64,000 bases of DNA, taken from positions 114,553 to 178,552 of the forward strand of contig QLTU01000007.1 of NCBI GenBank assembly GCA_003268905.1, in the 5' to 3' direction. Below, one piece after another: positions 36,023 to 44,642 of the stretch. The translations under genes were made by a program, and so were the position numbers. The notes under the pieces were generated by a model. The model had not been told where the DNA came from and searched no databases. It worked only from the letters and a program-made list of their open reading frames with translations. Position 1 is the first letter of the stretch. Each line of letters opens with the position of its first letter. This stretch comes from Acidovorax defluvii. Lineage in GTDB: Bacteria > Pseudomonadota > Gammaproteobacteria > Burkholderiales > Burkholderiaceae_C.

Positions 36023-36901
36023 TTACTTCAACAAATCATCAAGCGTTTGATTGGCCTTGTTCAGTCGTGCCCGGTCTTCTTCGCGCTGCCGGGCCTGAGC
36101 CTCACGCCGGGTAGCCTCTCTCTGGGCTGCCGCCCTCCTGTCTTGAGCCTGCTCATTGGTGACCGCTGCCGGTCTGGCGCGGGCTGGTGCTGGTGCTGGT
36201 GCTGGTGCTGGTGCTGGTGCTGGTGCGCTTGATGGGATCTGCACTGGCGCCTGCTCCGTAGCACTTGGCTCGGCCGGAGGCGCGCTGGGAGCCTCATTTG
36301 GCAGAACGGCTGGCGCGGAAGACGCCACTTGCGGCGGTGCTGCGGGCACCGCCACAGGCTCGGTTGCTGAGGGCAATTTAACGTCGGTAGGGGCAACTGG
36401 CTCACGGGGTCGAGACATCAACCACCAGGAAAACACGCCAAAGAGGACAAGCACGACTGCAATCGCGCCCAATAAAACAGGCCCGCGGGGTTTGGACAAC
36501 GCCGCGTGCTTCACATCCTCGTGCACTCCCTCGGGCGGGCCAATGGGGGGAACCAAATCCGGGTCCGGCAGATCGCGGAGCGACAGCATAGGAGCTGGAG
36601 CTGGAGCTGGAGCTGGAGCTGGAGCTGGAGCTGGAGCTGGAGCTGGAGCTGGAGCTGGAGCTGGAGCTGGAGCTGGAGCTGGAGCTGGAGCTGTCACGCC
36701 CAGCCCTGCAGCCACACTAAAATTGCAGCCACACTTGCCACAAAATTTGGCTTCAGGCTTGCATTCGGCGGCACATGCGGGGCAAGTCCGATGAAGTGGT
36801 TGAATTGCTGGCGCGGAACCTTTTGGTCCAACCAACTGACCGCATTTCCCACAAAATTTGGCGCTTTCGGACAGCGTATTTCCGCAGTGGTTGCAAAGCA
36901 T
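36023..36901 (-). CDS. Double zinc-ribbon membrane protein with Ala-Pro repeat linkers
   Basis: A 292-residue protein and probably the first gene of the cluster. Two zinc ribbons lead (CNHC...CGKC at 3-21 and CPAC...CGKC at 40-60). A rigid (Ala-Pro)n linker of about 17 units follows, then one transmembrane segment at about 140-162 (VLLGAIAVVLVLFGVFSWWLM). The outer part is Ala/Pro-rich with a second (AP)n run and ends in a charged coiled-coil-like helix (RRAAAQREATRREAQARQREED). The hexanucleotide repeats behind the AP runs can change length in frame. No enzyme motif is visible. Function unknown; a scaffold or sensor spanning the periplasm is plausible. Confidence 0.83.
   Translation of the reverse strand: MLCNHCGNTLSESAKFCGKCGQLVGPKGSAPAIQPLHRTCPACAAECKPEAKFCGKCGCNFSVAAGLGVTAPAPAPAPAPAPAPAPAPAPAPAPAPAPAPAPAPMLSLRDLPDPDLVPPIGPPEGVHEDVKHAALSKPRGPVLLGAIAVVLVLFGVFSWWLMSRPREPVAPTDVKLPSATEPVAVPAAPPQVASSAPAVLPNEAPSAPPAEPSATEQAPVQIPSSAPAPAPAPAPAPAPARARPAAVTNEQAQDRRAAAQREATRREAQARQREEDRARLNKANQTLDDLLK
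36182..36226. repeat. Short tandem repeat (GCTGGT), about seven copies, in coding sequence
   Basis: Encodes the second (Ala-Pro) run near the C-terminal end of the double zinc-ribbon protein. A change of copy number would stay in frame. Confidence 0.9.
36591..36693. repeat. Hexanucleotide tandem repeat (GGAGCT), about 17 copies, in coding sequence
   Basis: 103 bp of perfect GGAGCT units encode the long (Ala-Pro) linker between the zinc ribbons and the membrane segment. Unit size is a multiple of three, so slippage changes linker length but not frame. Confidence 0.97.
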
Positions 36902-37089
36902 AAAGTGATTAATTTACTTAATGTTGCGAATATACGGGAAGACCCGACAGGCTCTTTTATTTTTATTTCTTGGTGCAGGATTCACGCAACAGAAAAGCAA
37001 AACCTGGGACAGCGTTGGACAAAGGACGTAGCCGCCATCCCCGCGCTGAAGCTCTACGTCGCTACTTCACAACACCAACCGGACAAGGC

Positions 37090-39204
37090 TCACACCGTGA
37101 TGGCGCGCTGCTCCGCAAACGCCACATACCAATCGAGGCACTGTGGGTTGGCCATCGCATCCTTGTTGACCACCTTTTCCAGCGTCTGGCCCAGCAGCAG
37201 TTTCTTGATGGGCAGCTCCTGCTTTTTGCCGCTGAGGGTGCGCGGCACTTCGGCCACGGCAAAAATGTCGTCGGGCACGAAGCGCGGGCTGAGTGCGGTG
37301 CGGATGGCGCCGTGGATGCGCGCGCGCAGTGCGTCGTCGAGCACATGGCCGGGGCGCAGCACCACGAACAGCGGCATGTAGCTCTCGCGGCCCAGGTATT
37401 CGAGGTCCACCACCAGGCTGTCGAGCACCTCGGGCAGCGATTCGACGGCGCTGTAGACCTCGCTGGTGCCCATGCGCAGGCCGTGGCGGTTGATGGTGGC
37501 GTCCGAGCGGCCGTAGATGGTGCAGCCACCGTTCGCGCCAATGCGCAGCCAGTCGCCGTGGCGCCAGACGGCACCCATGGCGGGCGGGCCGTCGCCACCA
37601 CCGGGCTGGCGCCCGTGGCCGGGGGGGTACATGTCGAAGTAGCTGGAGAGGTAGCGGCTGCCGTCCGCATCGCCCCACAGGTACAGGGGCATGGAGGGAA
37701 TGGGCTGGGTGCAGACCAGCTCGCCCACCGCATCCACCACGGGCTGGCCCTGCTCGTCCCAGGCCTCCACGGCGGCGCCCAGCATGCGGCACTGCATCTC
37801 GCCCGGCACCAGCCGCAAGTCGCGGTGGCCGCCCAGGAAGGCGCCGCAGAAGTCGGTGCCGCCCGAGATGTTGTTCCACCAGATGTCGGGCGTCTCGCCC
37901 GCCAGGCCACGGATGGACCGAAACTGCTCCGTGCCCCACTGCTGCACCTCTGGCGCCAGCGGCGAGCCGGTGGTGCCCAGCGCACGGATGCGGGTCAGGT
38001 CGCCGCAGTCGGCCAGTACCAGGCCCGCCTTCATGCAGTTGGCGTAGAAGGCGGCGCCCGCGCCGAAGTAGGTGACTCCGTTCTCGGCAGCAAAGCGCCA
38101 GAGCGTGCCCCAGTCGGGCCGCTCCTTGCTGCCGCCGGGGTTGCCGTCGTAGATGACGCAGGTGGTGCCGCCCAGCAGGCCCGCGGTCTGCGCGTTCCAC
38201 ATGACCCAGCCGGTGGAGCTGTACCAGTGGTAGCGCTCGCCCCAGCTGTTGGGGTGGTAGCTGCAGCCCACGTCGTTGTGCAGGCCCTTGAGCTGCAAGG
38301 ACACCAGGATCATGCCGCCGTGCCCGTGCACGATGGGCTTGGGCAAGCCGGTGGTGCCGCTGGAATAGACGATCCACAGCGGGTGGTCAAAGGGCAGCCA
38401 CAGGGGCTCAAAGGCCTCAGTTTCTGCATCATTTCGGGCCACAACGTCCGTAAAACGGGCGCTATCAGCTATTGTTTTAGTAGCATCCAGGTCATTCACC
38501 AGCAACACATGGCGCACGCTGGGCAGTTGGGCGCGCAGTTCCTGCAGCACGGCGCAGCGGTCCTGGTCGCGGCCGCCGTAGGTCACGCCGTCCACGCCGA
38601 TGAGCACGGTGGGTTCGATCTGGCGGAAGCGGTCGAGCACGGCGTGGGTGCCCATGTCGGGCGCGCACAGGCTCCAGACGCCGCCGATGCTCACCGTGGC
38701 CAGAAAGGCCACCATGGCCTCGGGCACGTTGGGCAGGTAGGCCGCCACGCGGTCGCCGGGCTGCACACCTTGGGCCTTGAGGTGCAGCGCCAGCGACGCG
38801 ACCTGGCGGCGCAGCTCGGGCCAGGCCAGTTCGCGGTGGTTGCCTTTTTCATTGCGGCTGATGATGGCGGGCAGGCCTGCGGCGTGCGCCGCATCGACAT
38901 GACGCAGCACCTGCCGCACATAGTTCACCTGCGCGCCAGGAAACCACTGCGCCCCCGGCATGGTGTTGCACGCCAGCGCGGCCGTGTGCGGCGTGGGCGA
39001 CTGTAGGTCAAAGTAGTCCCACACGCTTTGCCAGAAGGCGTCCAGCTCGGTGGTGGACCAGCGCCACAGCGCGTCGTAACTGTCGAACTCCAGTCCGCGC
39101 TGCTCGCGCAGCCAGTGCTGGTACAGGCGGATTTGCGGGATGTAGGGCGGCGCAGGGCCCCGCACCGGCGTGTCCCGGTGTGTGTGTGGGTGGTTTGTCT
39201 CCAT
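37090..39204 (-). CDS. acsA: Acetoacetyl-CoA synthetase (acetoacetate-CoA ligase)
   Basis: Activates acetoacetate with ATP and CoA, feeding ketone-body or polyhydroxybutyrate carbon into acetyl-CoA. The protein has 704 residues. The N-terminal block specific to this family (DALWRWSTTELDAFWQSVWDYFD, MPGAQWFPGAQVNY) is present, with the AMP-binding motif YSSGTTGLPK, GRSDATINRHGLRMG and the C-terminal catalytic lysine region SGKKQELPIKK. The ATG at 39204 is chosen; a TTG 9 bp upstream is the alternative. A hairpin-repeat copy lies inside (about residues 240-250). Specificity for acetoacetate rather than another acid is by family pattern. Confidence 0.94.
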   Translation of the reverse strand: METNHPHTHRDTPVRGPAPPYIPQIRLYQHWLREQRGLEFDSYDALWRWSTTELDAFWQSVWDYFDLQSPTPHTAALACNTMPGAQWFPGAQVNYVRQVLRHVDAAHAAGLPAIISRNEKGNHRELAWPELRRQVASLALHLKAQGVQPGDRVAAYLPNVPEAMVAFLATVSIGGVWSLCAPDMGTHAVLDRFRQIEPTVLIGVDGVTYGGRDQDRCAVLQELRAQLPSVRHVLLVNDLDATKTIADSARFTDVVARNDAETEAFEPLWLPFDHPLWIVYSSGTTGLPKPIVHGHGGMILVSLQLKGLHNDVGCSYHPNSWGERYHWYSSTGWVMWNAQTAGLLGGTTCVIYDGNPGGSKERPDWGTLWRFAAENGVTYFGAGAAFYANCMKAGLVLADCGDLTRIRALGTTGSPLAPEVQQWGTEQFRSIRGLAGETPDIWWNNISGGTDFCGAFLGGHRDLRLVPGEMQCRMLGAAVEAWDEQGQPVVDAVGELVCTQPIPSMPLYLWGDADGSRYLSSYFDMYPPGHGRQPGGGDGPPAMGAVWRHGDWLRIGANGGCTIYGRSDATINRHGLRMGTSEVYSAVESLPEVLDSLVVDLEYLGRESYMPLFVVLRPGHVLDDALRARIHGAIRTALSPRFVPDDIFAVAEVPRTLSGKKQELPIKKLLLGQTLEKVVNKDAMANPQCLDWYVAFAEQRAITV
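38459..38488. repeat. Partial hairpin repeat copy inside the acsA coding sequence
   Basis: GCGCTATCAGCTATTGTTTTAGTAGCAT resembles the arm sequence of the intergenic copies (GCGCTAGCAGCTATTATTTTA). It encodes part of DATKTIADSA in a variable loop. Confidence 0.6.
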
Positions 39205-39308
39205 GCGGTGCAAGTTAGCAGCGCCTGGGCAGGCAAGCCACAGGCACCAGTCGCCTAGTTGACAGCGCAGCCCTGCCCCGGCACGCAGTGTGCTGGCACT
39301 GCGCCATG

Positions 39309-39337
39309 AAAAAAGCCCCGCAGTGCGGGGCTTGGTT
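39309..39337 (-). terminator. Intrinsic terminator of the M48 protease gene
   Basis: On the minus strand AAGCCCCGC / GCGGGGCTT is followed by TTTT. The plus strand also ends in GGTTTT, so it may act in both directions. Confidence 0.8.
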
Positions 39338-39350
39338 TTGGGCAGCAGGC

Positions 39351-40181
39351 TTACTTGTTGCCAGCAGCCTTGTCACGCATGCGGTCTGCACGGGCGCCTG
39401 GATCGGGGTGCGAGGACAGCATCTGGTCCATGCCACCTTGCTTGCCGCCCAAGGAGGCCAGCTTGCGGAAGGCCCCTTCCATCGCCTTGACGTTGTACTT
39501 ATGCTTTTGCATGAAAGCCAGGCCGTAGTCGTCCGACTCGGTTTCCTGGCTTTGCGAGAACTGGCTGTTGAGCAGCTTTTCGCCCAGTTCGCCCAGGTCC
39601 GAGTCAGCCAGCTTGGATGCAGCGCCACCCGACGCCGCCACAGCCTTGCGGCCGGCCGATGCCATGTAGGCGGTGCGCATGGCGCTCATGGTGTGGGCAT
39701 GCTTGACGTGGCCGATTTCGTGGCCGATGACGCCCAGCAGTTCCTGGTCATTCATCATGTCCATCAGGCCCGCATACACGCGGATGGAGCCATCAGCGGT
39801 GGCGTTGGCGTTCACCTGCTTGCTCAGATACACCTTGAAGTTGAGATTGAGACCGTCTTCATTGACGTGCTTGCGCGTCAGGCGGGCCAGGCGCTGGGAG
39901 TACTTGTTGTTGGCGGGGGCCAGCTTTTGCGTGCGGTCGCCGTAGGCACGGTACTGCAGGGCCACGGACTTGAGTTCTTCGTCCGACACGGTGACGGCCT
40001 TGAACACGTCCAGGGCAGCGCCCACCTTGTTTCCCGTCTTGCTGGCGCCCGAGCCACCCGCGCTGGTGGAGCCCAGGGCCGACGAGACGGCCGACAAGCC
40101 GCTGGCCCCGCCGCCGTCGGTGGTGGCGCAGCCCGTCAAGACCAGTGCGCAGGCCATGGCGATGTAAGACAGTTGTTTCAT
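39351..40181 (-). CDS. M48-family metalloprotease lipoprotein
   Basis: A 276-residue lipoprotein (MKQLSYIAMACALVLTGCATT; lipobox LTGC) with the zinc-protease motif HEIGHVKHAH in the centre (about residue 155) and a downstream ETESDDYGL third ligand. This is the LoiP/YggG-type outer-membrane or periplasmic protease, which degrades misfolded envelope proteins. ATG 40181 has GGAAATCAC upstream. It is divergent from the UbiH-family gene. Confidence 0.9.
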   Translation of the reverse strand: MKQLSYIAMACALVLTGCATTDGGGASGLSAVSSALGSTSAGGSGASKTGNKVGAALDVFKAVTVSDEELKSVALQYRAYGDRTQKLAPANNKYSQRLARLTRKHVNEDGLNLNFKVYLSKQVNANATADGSIRVYAGLMDMMNDQELLGVIGHEIGHVKHAHTMSAMRTAYMASAGRKAVAASGGAASKLADSDLGELGEKLLNSQFSQSQETESDDYGLAFMQKHKYNVKAMEGAFRKLASLGGKQGGMDQMLSSHPDPGARADRMRDKAAGNK

Positions 40182-40614
40182 GGTGTGATTTCCCTCTTTG
40201 GATGGATGTGGATTCAGTGCAGCGCGCCCCTGCCACACCGCTGGCGCCGCGTGGCCCCTGGCAGCGTGGGCAACCCGGGCAGAGACTTGTTTCAACTGCG
40301 GCGTAATTGTTTCACGCACGCCCGCCAAACGCCCTGCCCAGCCCTTTCAATTGCAACCGTTCGTCTCTTTGCGGAGGCGACTGAAACGCGCCGTACTTTA
40401 TAACACTGGCGCCGCTCTGGCGGCCATGGGACAGCGCAACGCACATCACTTTGCGTTACATATTTCACGCCAGGCGCGTCCATCGCGCGGACTTTCGGCC
40501 CCAAAGCCACCAGCGCCGGGTATCCGGACACCCTTTGATGCAATGCAAGCCCCCATGCCAAGGCCGAGGCCACAATGCCAGCGTCATTTTTCAGGGCCAC
40601 GCCCCACCCCTTCC
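40182..40614. other. 433-bp divergent intergenic region
   Basis: Holds the promoters of the M48 protease (minus) and the UbiH-family hydroxylase (plus). A possible -10-like TATAAC lies at about 40399-40404. No palindrome or known operator stands out, and no gene is supported. Confidence 0.4.
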
Positions 40615-41934
40615 ATGCACATGCACAGCGACGTACTCATCGTGGGCGCAGGCCCTGCCGGCCTGTCTCTGGCGATTTCGCTGGCGCAAGCCGGCTTCAC
40701 CGCGACGGTGCTGGACCAAAACCCCACCGCAGCGTTGGAGCAGCCCGCCCCGGATGGGCGGGAAATCGCCCTCACCCACCCCAGCGCAGCCACGCTGCAG
40801 CGCCTGGGCACCTGGGGGGGCCTGGAGCCCAGCGAGATAGGGCACATCCGCACCGCAGAAGTCCACGACGGCCCCGTGGGCGCGCACTCCGCCATGCAAT
40901 TGCACGTGTCCGACGGGTTTGGCCAGGCCCCAGGCGCCACGGCCACCGGCCCACGCCCCCCGCTGGGCTTCATCGTGCCCAACCATGCCTTGCGCCGCAC
41001 GGCCTACCAGGTAGCGGCCCGCACCCCGGGTGTGCGCATCATCGCCGGAGCGCAGGTGCACCGCGTGGCCGCCCTGGCCACCCATGCCGAGGTGGACTTT
41101 GCCCTGACCACCCCACCCGGGCAGCCCAGCGAGCGCCTGTGCGCCCCCCTGGTGGTTGCAGCCGACAGCCGCTTTTCTGCCGCCCGGCGCCAATTGGGCA
41201 TTGGTGCGCAAATGACCGACTTTGGGCGCACCGTCATCGTCTGCCGCATGCGCCACACCCTGCCCCATGGCGACACCGCCCACGAGTGCTTTGGCTACGA
41301 GCGCACGCTGGCCGTGCTACCGCTGCCCGATGCCGTCGATGGCGGCCACGCGCAGTGCTCCGTGGTGGTGACCGCCCAGGCCGCCGACGCCGCCCGCATG
41401 CTGGCGCTGGAGAGTGCCGCTTTCACGGCCGAAGTGCAGGCCCAGTTCCAAAACCGACTGGGCGACATGGAGCTGCTGGGCGAGCGCCACGCCTACCCGC
41501 TGGTGGCCGTGTACGCACAGCGCTTCACTGGCCCACGCTGCGCGCTGCTGGGCGATGCGGCGGTGGGCATGCACCCCGTCACCGCCCACGGCTACAACCT
41601 GGGGCTGGCCGGGGTGGAGCGGCTGACGCAGGCCCTGGTGGCCGCCCGCCAGCGTGGGCAAGACTGGGGCGACGCAGCAGCGCTGGCGCCCTATGCGCGG
41701 GCCCACCACCTGCATGCCTGGCCCATCCACCAGGGCACCAACGCCATCGTGCGCCTGTACACCGATGCGCGCCCCCTGCCCCGTGCAGTGCGCCAGCTGG
41801 TGTTGCAAGGCGCGCGGCGCCTGCCGCCGCTCAAGGCGGCCATCGTGGCCCAACTCACCGGCAAAGCCCCCCGCTGGCAGGCGCCACTGGCCCAGTTGGG
41901 CAACGCACTGGCTGCCGCCCGGCCACGGGGGTGA
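40615..41934 (+). CDS. UbiH/UbiF/COQ6-family FAD-dependent hydroxylase (possibly UbiM-like)
   Basis: A 439-residue flavoprotein monooxygenase, probably for ubiquinone ring hydroxylation. The N-terminal FAD fold is DVLIVGAGPAGLSLAISLAQAG, with the downstream LGDAAVGMHPVTAHGYNLGL motif. That HPVTAHGxN form, rather than the UbiH HPIAGQGFNLG, is what I associate from memory with UbiM-type 5-demethoxyubiquinol hydroxylases. The ATG at 40615 is supported by the family start; ATG 40621 is a close alternative. The gene stands alone and the target ring position is uncertain. Confidence 0.88.
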   Translation: MHMHSDVLIVGAGPAGLSLAISLAQAGFTATVLDQNPTAALEQPAPDGREIALTHPSAATLQRLGTWGGLEPSEIGHIRTAEVHDGPVGAHSAMQLHVSDGFGQAPGATATGPRPPLGFIVPNHALRRTAYQVAARTPGVRIIAGAQVHRVAALATHAEVDFALTTPPGQPSERLCAPLVVAADSRFSAARRQLGIGAQMTDFGRTVIVCRMRHTLPHGDTAHECFGYERTLAVLPLPDAVDGGHAQCSVVVTAQAADAARMLALESAAFTAEVQAQFQNRLGDMELLGERHAYPLVAVYAQRFTGPRCALLGDAAVGMHPVTAHGYNLGLAGVERLTQALVAARQRGQDWGDAAALAPYARAHHLHAWPIHQGTNAIVRLYTDARPLPRAVRQLVLQGARRLPPLKAAIVAQLTGKAPRWQAPLAQLGNALAAARPRG

Positions 41935-42152
41935 CGGGCAGGGGCAGGGCCAACGCGCCACGCGACACAAGCGGCCGCTTTGTAAAACCTGCTTACCTCG
42001 TGGTCGGTGCTTTGACCGCTGCGGCGCGGCCAGACCACTATCATCGGCAGCCACGCCCGACAGGCGCAAAATCGGCCCCCATCCGCCCTTGAGACGAACC
42101 CCGAGCGACCGGCGTCCCCACGGGCCTCAGCCCCCGCATTTCCACCCCCGCT

Positions 42153-42584
42153 ATGCAAACACTCCTCTCCGCCTGGCCCGCCGTGGTCCTGCTGCTGCCC
42201 GCACTGGTGCTGGTGTCGGCCATCGTGTTTCTGGCCAAGGGCGACCGCCGGGCATTTGCCCTGCTGATGTCCCTGCTGGCCTGTTACCTGATCGGCGCCT
42301 TGCTCATGGAGTTTTTTGTCTTCATGTCCGCGCGCATGGCCCGCGCTGGCAGCGCACCCACCGTGACCTTGCTGGGCACCGGCACCAAGCAGTTGCTGGA
42401 GACCCTGAGCAACCCCCGCTCGCTCACCGCGCCTTCGCTGTCGCTGCCCGCCATTGCGGCCTACTCGGTGCTGGCGTCGTACCTGTGGCTGCTGGTGGGC
42501 TGGGGGCTGCACCTGTTCGGCAAGAAGAGCGGCACGGCCAAGAAAAAGCCCACCAAGAGCACACGCAAGCCTGCCAAGGCCTGA
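42153..42584 (+). CDS. Membrane protein, unknown function
   Basis: A 143-residue protein with three hydrophobic segments (about 8-28, 38-58 and 103-122) and a very basic Lys/Ala/Pro tail (KKSGTAKKKPTKSTRKPAKA) that could bind nucleic acid or acidic lipid. The start lacks a strong ribosome-binding site. I do not recognise the family. A hairpin repeat and then an exported dioxygenase-like gene follow. Confidence 0.7.
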   Translation: MQTLLSAWPAVVLLLPALVLVSAIVFLAKGDRRAFALLMSLLACYLIGALLMEFFVFMSARMARAGSAPTVTLLGTGTKQLLETLSNPRSLTAPSLSLPAIAAYSVLASYLWLLVGWGLHLFGKKSGTAKKKPTKSTRKPAKA

Positions 42585-42620
42585 AGGTCAGCGCGAGATT
42601 CGCCTACCTGCGCGCCACCT

Positions 42621-42684
42621 ATTGCTACTAATTTTATAGCTACTAGCGCTTATTGGATAGGCGCTAGAGCCTGTTTTTGCTTCA
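42621..42684. repeat. Copy of the dispersed TAGCGCTT hairpin repeat
   Basis: TTTTATAGCTACTAGCGCTT, loop, AGGCGCTAGAGCCTGTTTTT. Intergenic. Confidence 0.9.
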
Positions 42685-42806
42685 AACCACACAGTTCCCC
42701 ACTGGCCCGGGTTTTACGGAATCTTTACGGCATGGAAAAAAGGAAGTGCGTTGGGCTCTCTAGATTGCGTTGCTTGCACCGCAACCACCAAGACAGAGAG
42801 CACACG

Positions 42807-43745
42807 ATGGACCGCACACACCCCCACCCTGCCACCCCAGCCGCCCCCAACGCACACTACGGCGGCCTGGCGCAAGACCTGCACCTGCTGACCGAACGCC
42901 GCAAAGCCCTGCGCTGGCTGGCTGTGGGCACCAGCGTGCCGTTCTCCTTGTGGGGCTGCGGCGGCGGCAGCAGCGACGCCACCGCAGCCACGGACACCAC
43001 GACAGACACCGATACCGGCACGGGAACAGGCTCCGGCAGTGGGACGGGAACCGGCACAGGAACGGGCACAGGCACAGGCACCGATACCGGCACCACCACC
43101 TGCAGCACCATCCCCAGCGAAACGGCAGGTCCCTACCCCGGCGACGGCACCAACAGCAGCGGCGGCACCGTGGCCAACGCGCTGCTGCTGTCGGGCATTG
43201 TGCGCAGCGACATCCGCAGCAGCCTGACCACCAGCACCACGGCCGCAGGCGTGCCGCTGACCATCCGCCTCAAACTCGTCAACACCAGTGCCAGCTGCGC
43301 CAGCCTGGCGGGCTATGCGGTGTACCTGTGGCATTGCGACCGCGACGGCAACTACTCGATGTACAGCACCGGCATCACCAACGAAAACTACCTGCGCGGC
43401 GTGCAGGTGGCCGACGCCAATGGCGAGGTGAGCTTCACCACCATATTTCCTGGCTGCTATGACGGGCGCTACCCGCATGTGCATTTCGAGGTGTACCGCA
43501 GCCTGTCCGTGGCAACCTCGGGCAACAACGATGTGAAGACATCGCAACTGACCTTCACCCCAGCAGCCATGGCCGAGGTGTACGCCACCACCGCCTACGC
43601 CGCCAGCCGCACCAACTACGCGCGCACGTCGCTGGCCTCGGACAATGTGTTCAGCGACGACAGCGGCGCCCTGCAAATTGCCGAAACCAGCGGCACCGTG
43701 AGCGGTGGCTACACCGCTGTGCTGCAAGTGGGTGTGGCGGACTAA
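42807..43745 (+). CDS. Exported intradiol ring-cleavage dioxygenase-like protein
   Basis: A 312-residue protein. Near the N-terminus RRKALRWLA and a lipobox-like FSLWGC mark export (Tat/lipoprotein type). A Ser/Thr/Gly/Asp-rich linker of about 40 residues follows, then the intradiol dioxygenase fold. SETAGPYPGDG, AVYLWHCDRDGNYSMYS and PGCYDGRYPHVHFEVY carry the expected Tyr and His iron ligands. The catechol substrate is not predictable. ATG 42807 is preferred over 42732 because it removes a non-family leader. The export of such an enzyme and the TG-rich linker are unusual. It overlaps the converging gene at its 3' end by 4 bp. Confidence 0.85.
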   Translation: MDRTHPHPATPAAPNAHYGGLAQDLHLLTERRKALRWLAVGTSVPFSLWGCGGGSSDATAATDTTTDTDTGTGTGSGSGTGTGTGTGTGTGTDTGTTTCSTIPSETAGPYPGDGTNSSGGTVANALLLSGIVRSDIRSSLTTSTTAAGVPLTIRLKLVNTSASCASLAGYAVYLWHCDRDGNYSMYSTGITNENYLRGVQVADANGEVSFTTIFPGCYDGRYPHVHFEVYRSLSVATSGNNDVKTSQLTFTPAAMAEVYATTAYAASRTNYARTSLASDNVFSDDSGALQIAETSGTVSGGYTAVLQVGVAD

Positions 43746-44503
43746 CTGCCCAGCAGCATCCCCACCACCAGGCCCACCCCGGCCGTCAGCAAATCGCCGG
43801 TCACGGTGCGGTCTTCCTCTTGCGTGAAGCGGCGCTTTTGCTGTTCTCGCTCGGCCCGGTTGCGGTCGCGCTCGATCATGATCAAGGCGTCGGCCAGGTC
43901 GGGGCGCGGCGCCCCGGCACCGGCTGCGCCGGGCCCCTTGGCCGCAGAAGCCACGCGGTAGCCCTCCAGCGCGCGCTTGACGGCTTCGGGGTCGATCAAA
44001 GAAAACGCCGCCCGGCAATGCGGGCAGGCGTGGTCTTTGCGAATGTCCACCGGCGCGCCGCAGCCGGTGCAGTAAATGGCATCCACCCGCCGCGCCAGGT
44101 CTTGCACCTCGGCCCGGGTGAGGTGGCGCACAAAGCCTTTTTCCACCATGAAGGATGAGAACGCGCTAAAGCGCCCGTGCTGCTGCGCGCAGCGGTACAC
44201 CATGTAGCGGCCGCTGCGCACCATGTCATAGCCCTGCGACAGGGGCCGCACGCAGCGTGGGCAGGTCAGGTGGTGTTGCAGCGGCCTGCGCTCGTCGGTG
44301 CGGTGCTGGTGCAGCAGCGCAAACAGCTCCACCACCGCCTGGGGGTGCAGCTTCAGGTTCTCCCGGTGGTCCAACCAGATGCCCTGGCAGGCAAAGCACA
44401 GGTCCAGCTCCACCGCCCCCTGGCCCAGGCCATGGTCGTGGCCCGCCAGCGTCTGGGTCTGCATGGGCTGGCGGCACGAGGGGCAAAGCGAAGAGGGTTT
44501 CAT
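43742..44503 (-). CDS. TFIIB-type zinc-ribbon protein, unknown function
   Basis: A 253-residue protein with several cysteine pairs. A zf-TFIIB block leads (CPSC...CFACQGIWLDHRE, about 7-47), then CPRC, then CTGC...CPHC at about 140-160. A hydrophobic C-terminal tail (GDLLTAGVGLVVGMLLG) may anchor it to the membrane. The start is ATG 44503 (MKPSSLCPSC); an ATG 33 bp upstream is the alternative. It converges on the dioxygenase gene with a 4-bp overlap. The role is unknown; it recalls the zinc-ribbon cluster at 30.9-36.9 kb but is on its own. Confidence 0.8.
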   Translation of the reverse strand: MKPSSLCPSCRQPMQTQTLAGHDHGLGQGAVELDLCFACQGIWLDHRENLKLHPQAVVELFALLHQHRTDERRPLQHHLTCPRCVRPLSQGYDMVRSGRYMVYRCAQQHGRFSAFSSFMVEKGFVRHLTRAEVQDLARRVDAIYCTGCGAPVDIRKDHACPHCRAAFSLIDPEAVKRALEGYRVASAAKGPGAAGAGAPRPDLADALIMIERDRNRAEREQQKRRFTQEEDRTVTGDLLTAGVGLVVGMLLGS

Positions 44504-44642
44504 GGCGTAGCGGCTGGACGGGAAGTGACGCGCCATCGTAACCGTCCCCCTACCTCACAACCCACCCGAGCGCAGCGGCCCCTGCGGCGCCCTGAAATCC
44601 ACTAGCATCCAGCACACAAATTTTCACAATAAAGGAAACACC

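Noticed and set aside
36591..36693. CRISPR array or phage-type direct repeat
   Set aside because: Six-base units with no spacers; a simple microsatellite in coding DNA.
36506..37381. Plus-strand frame with a Trp-Ser repeat opposite the (GGAGCT)n run
   Set aside because: A product of the tandem repeat in another frame; the minus frame has zinc ribbons, a membrane span and an operon context.
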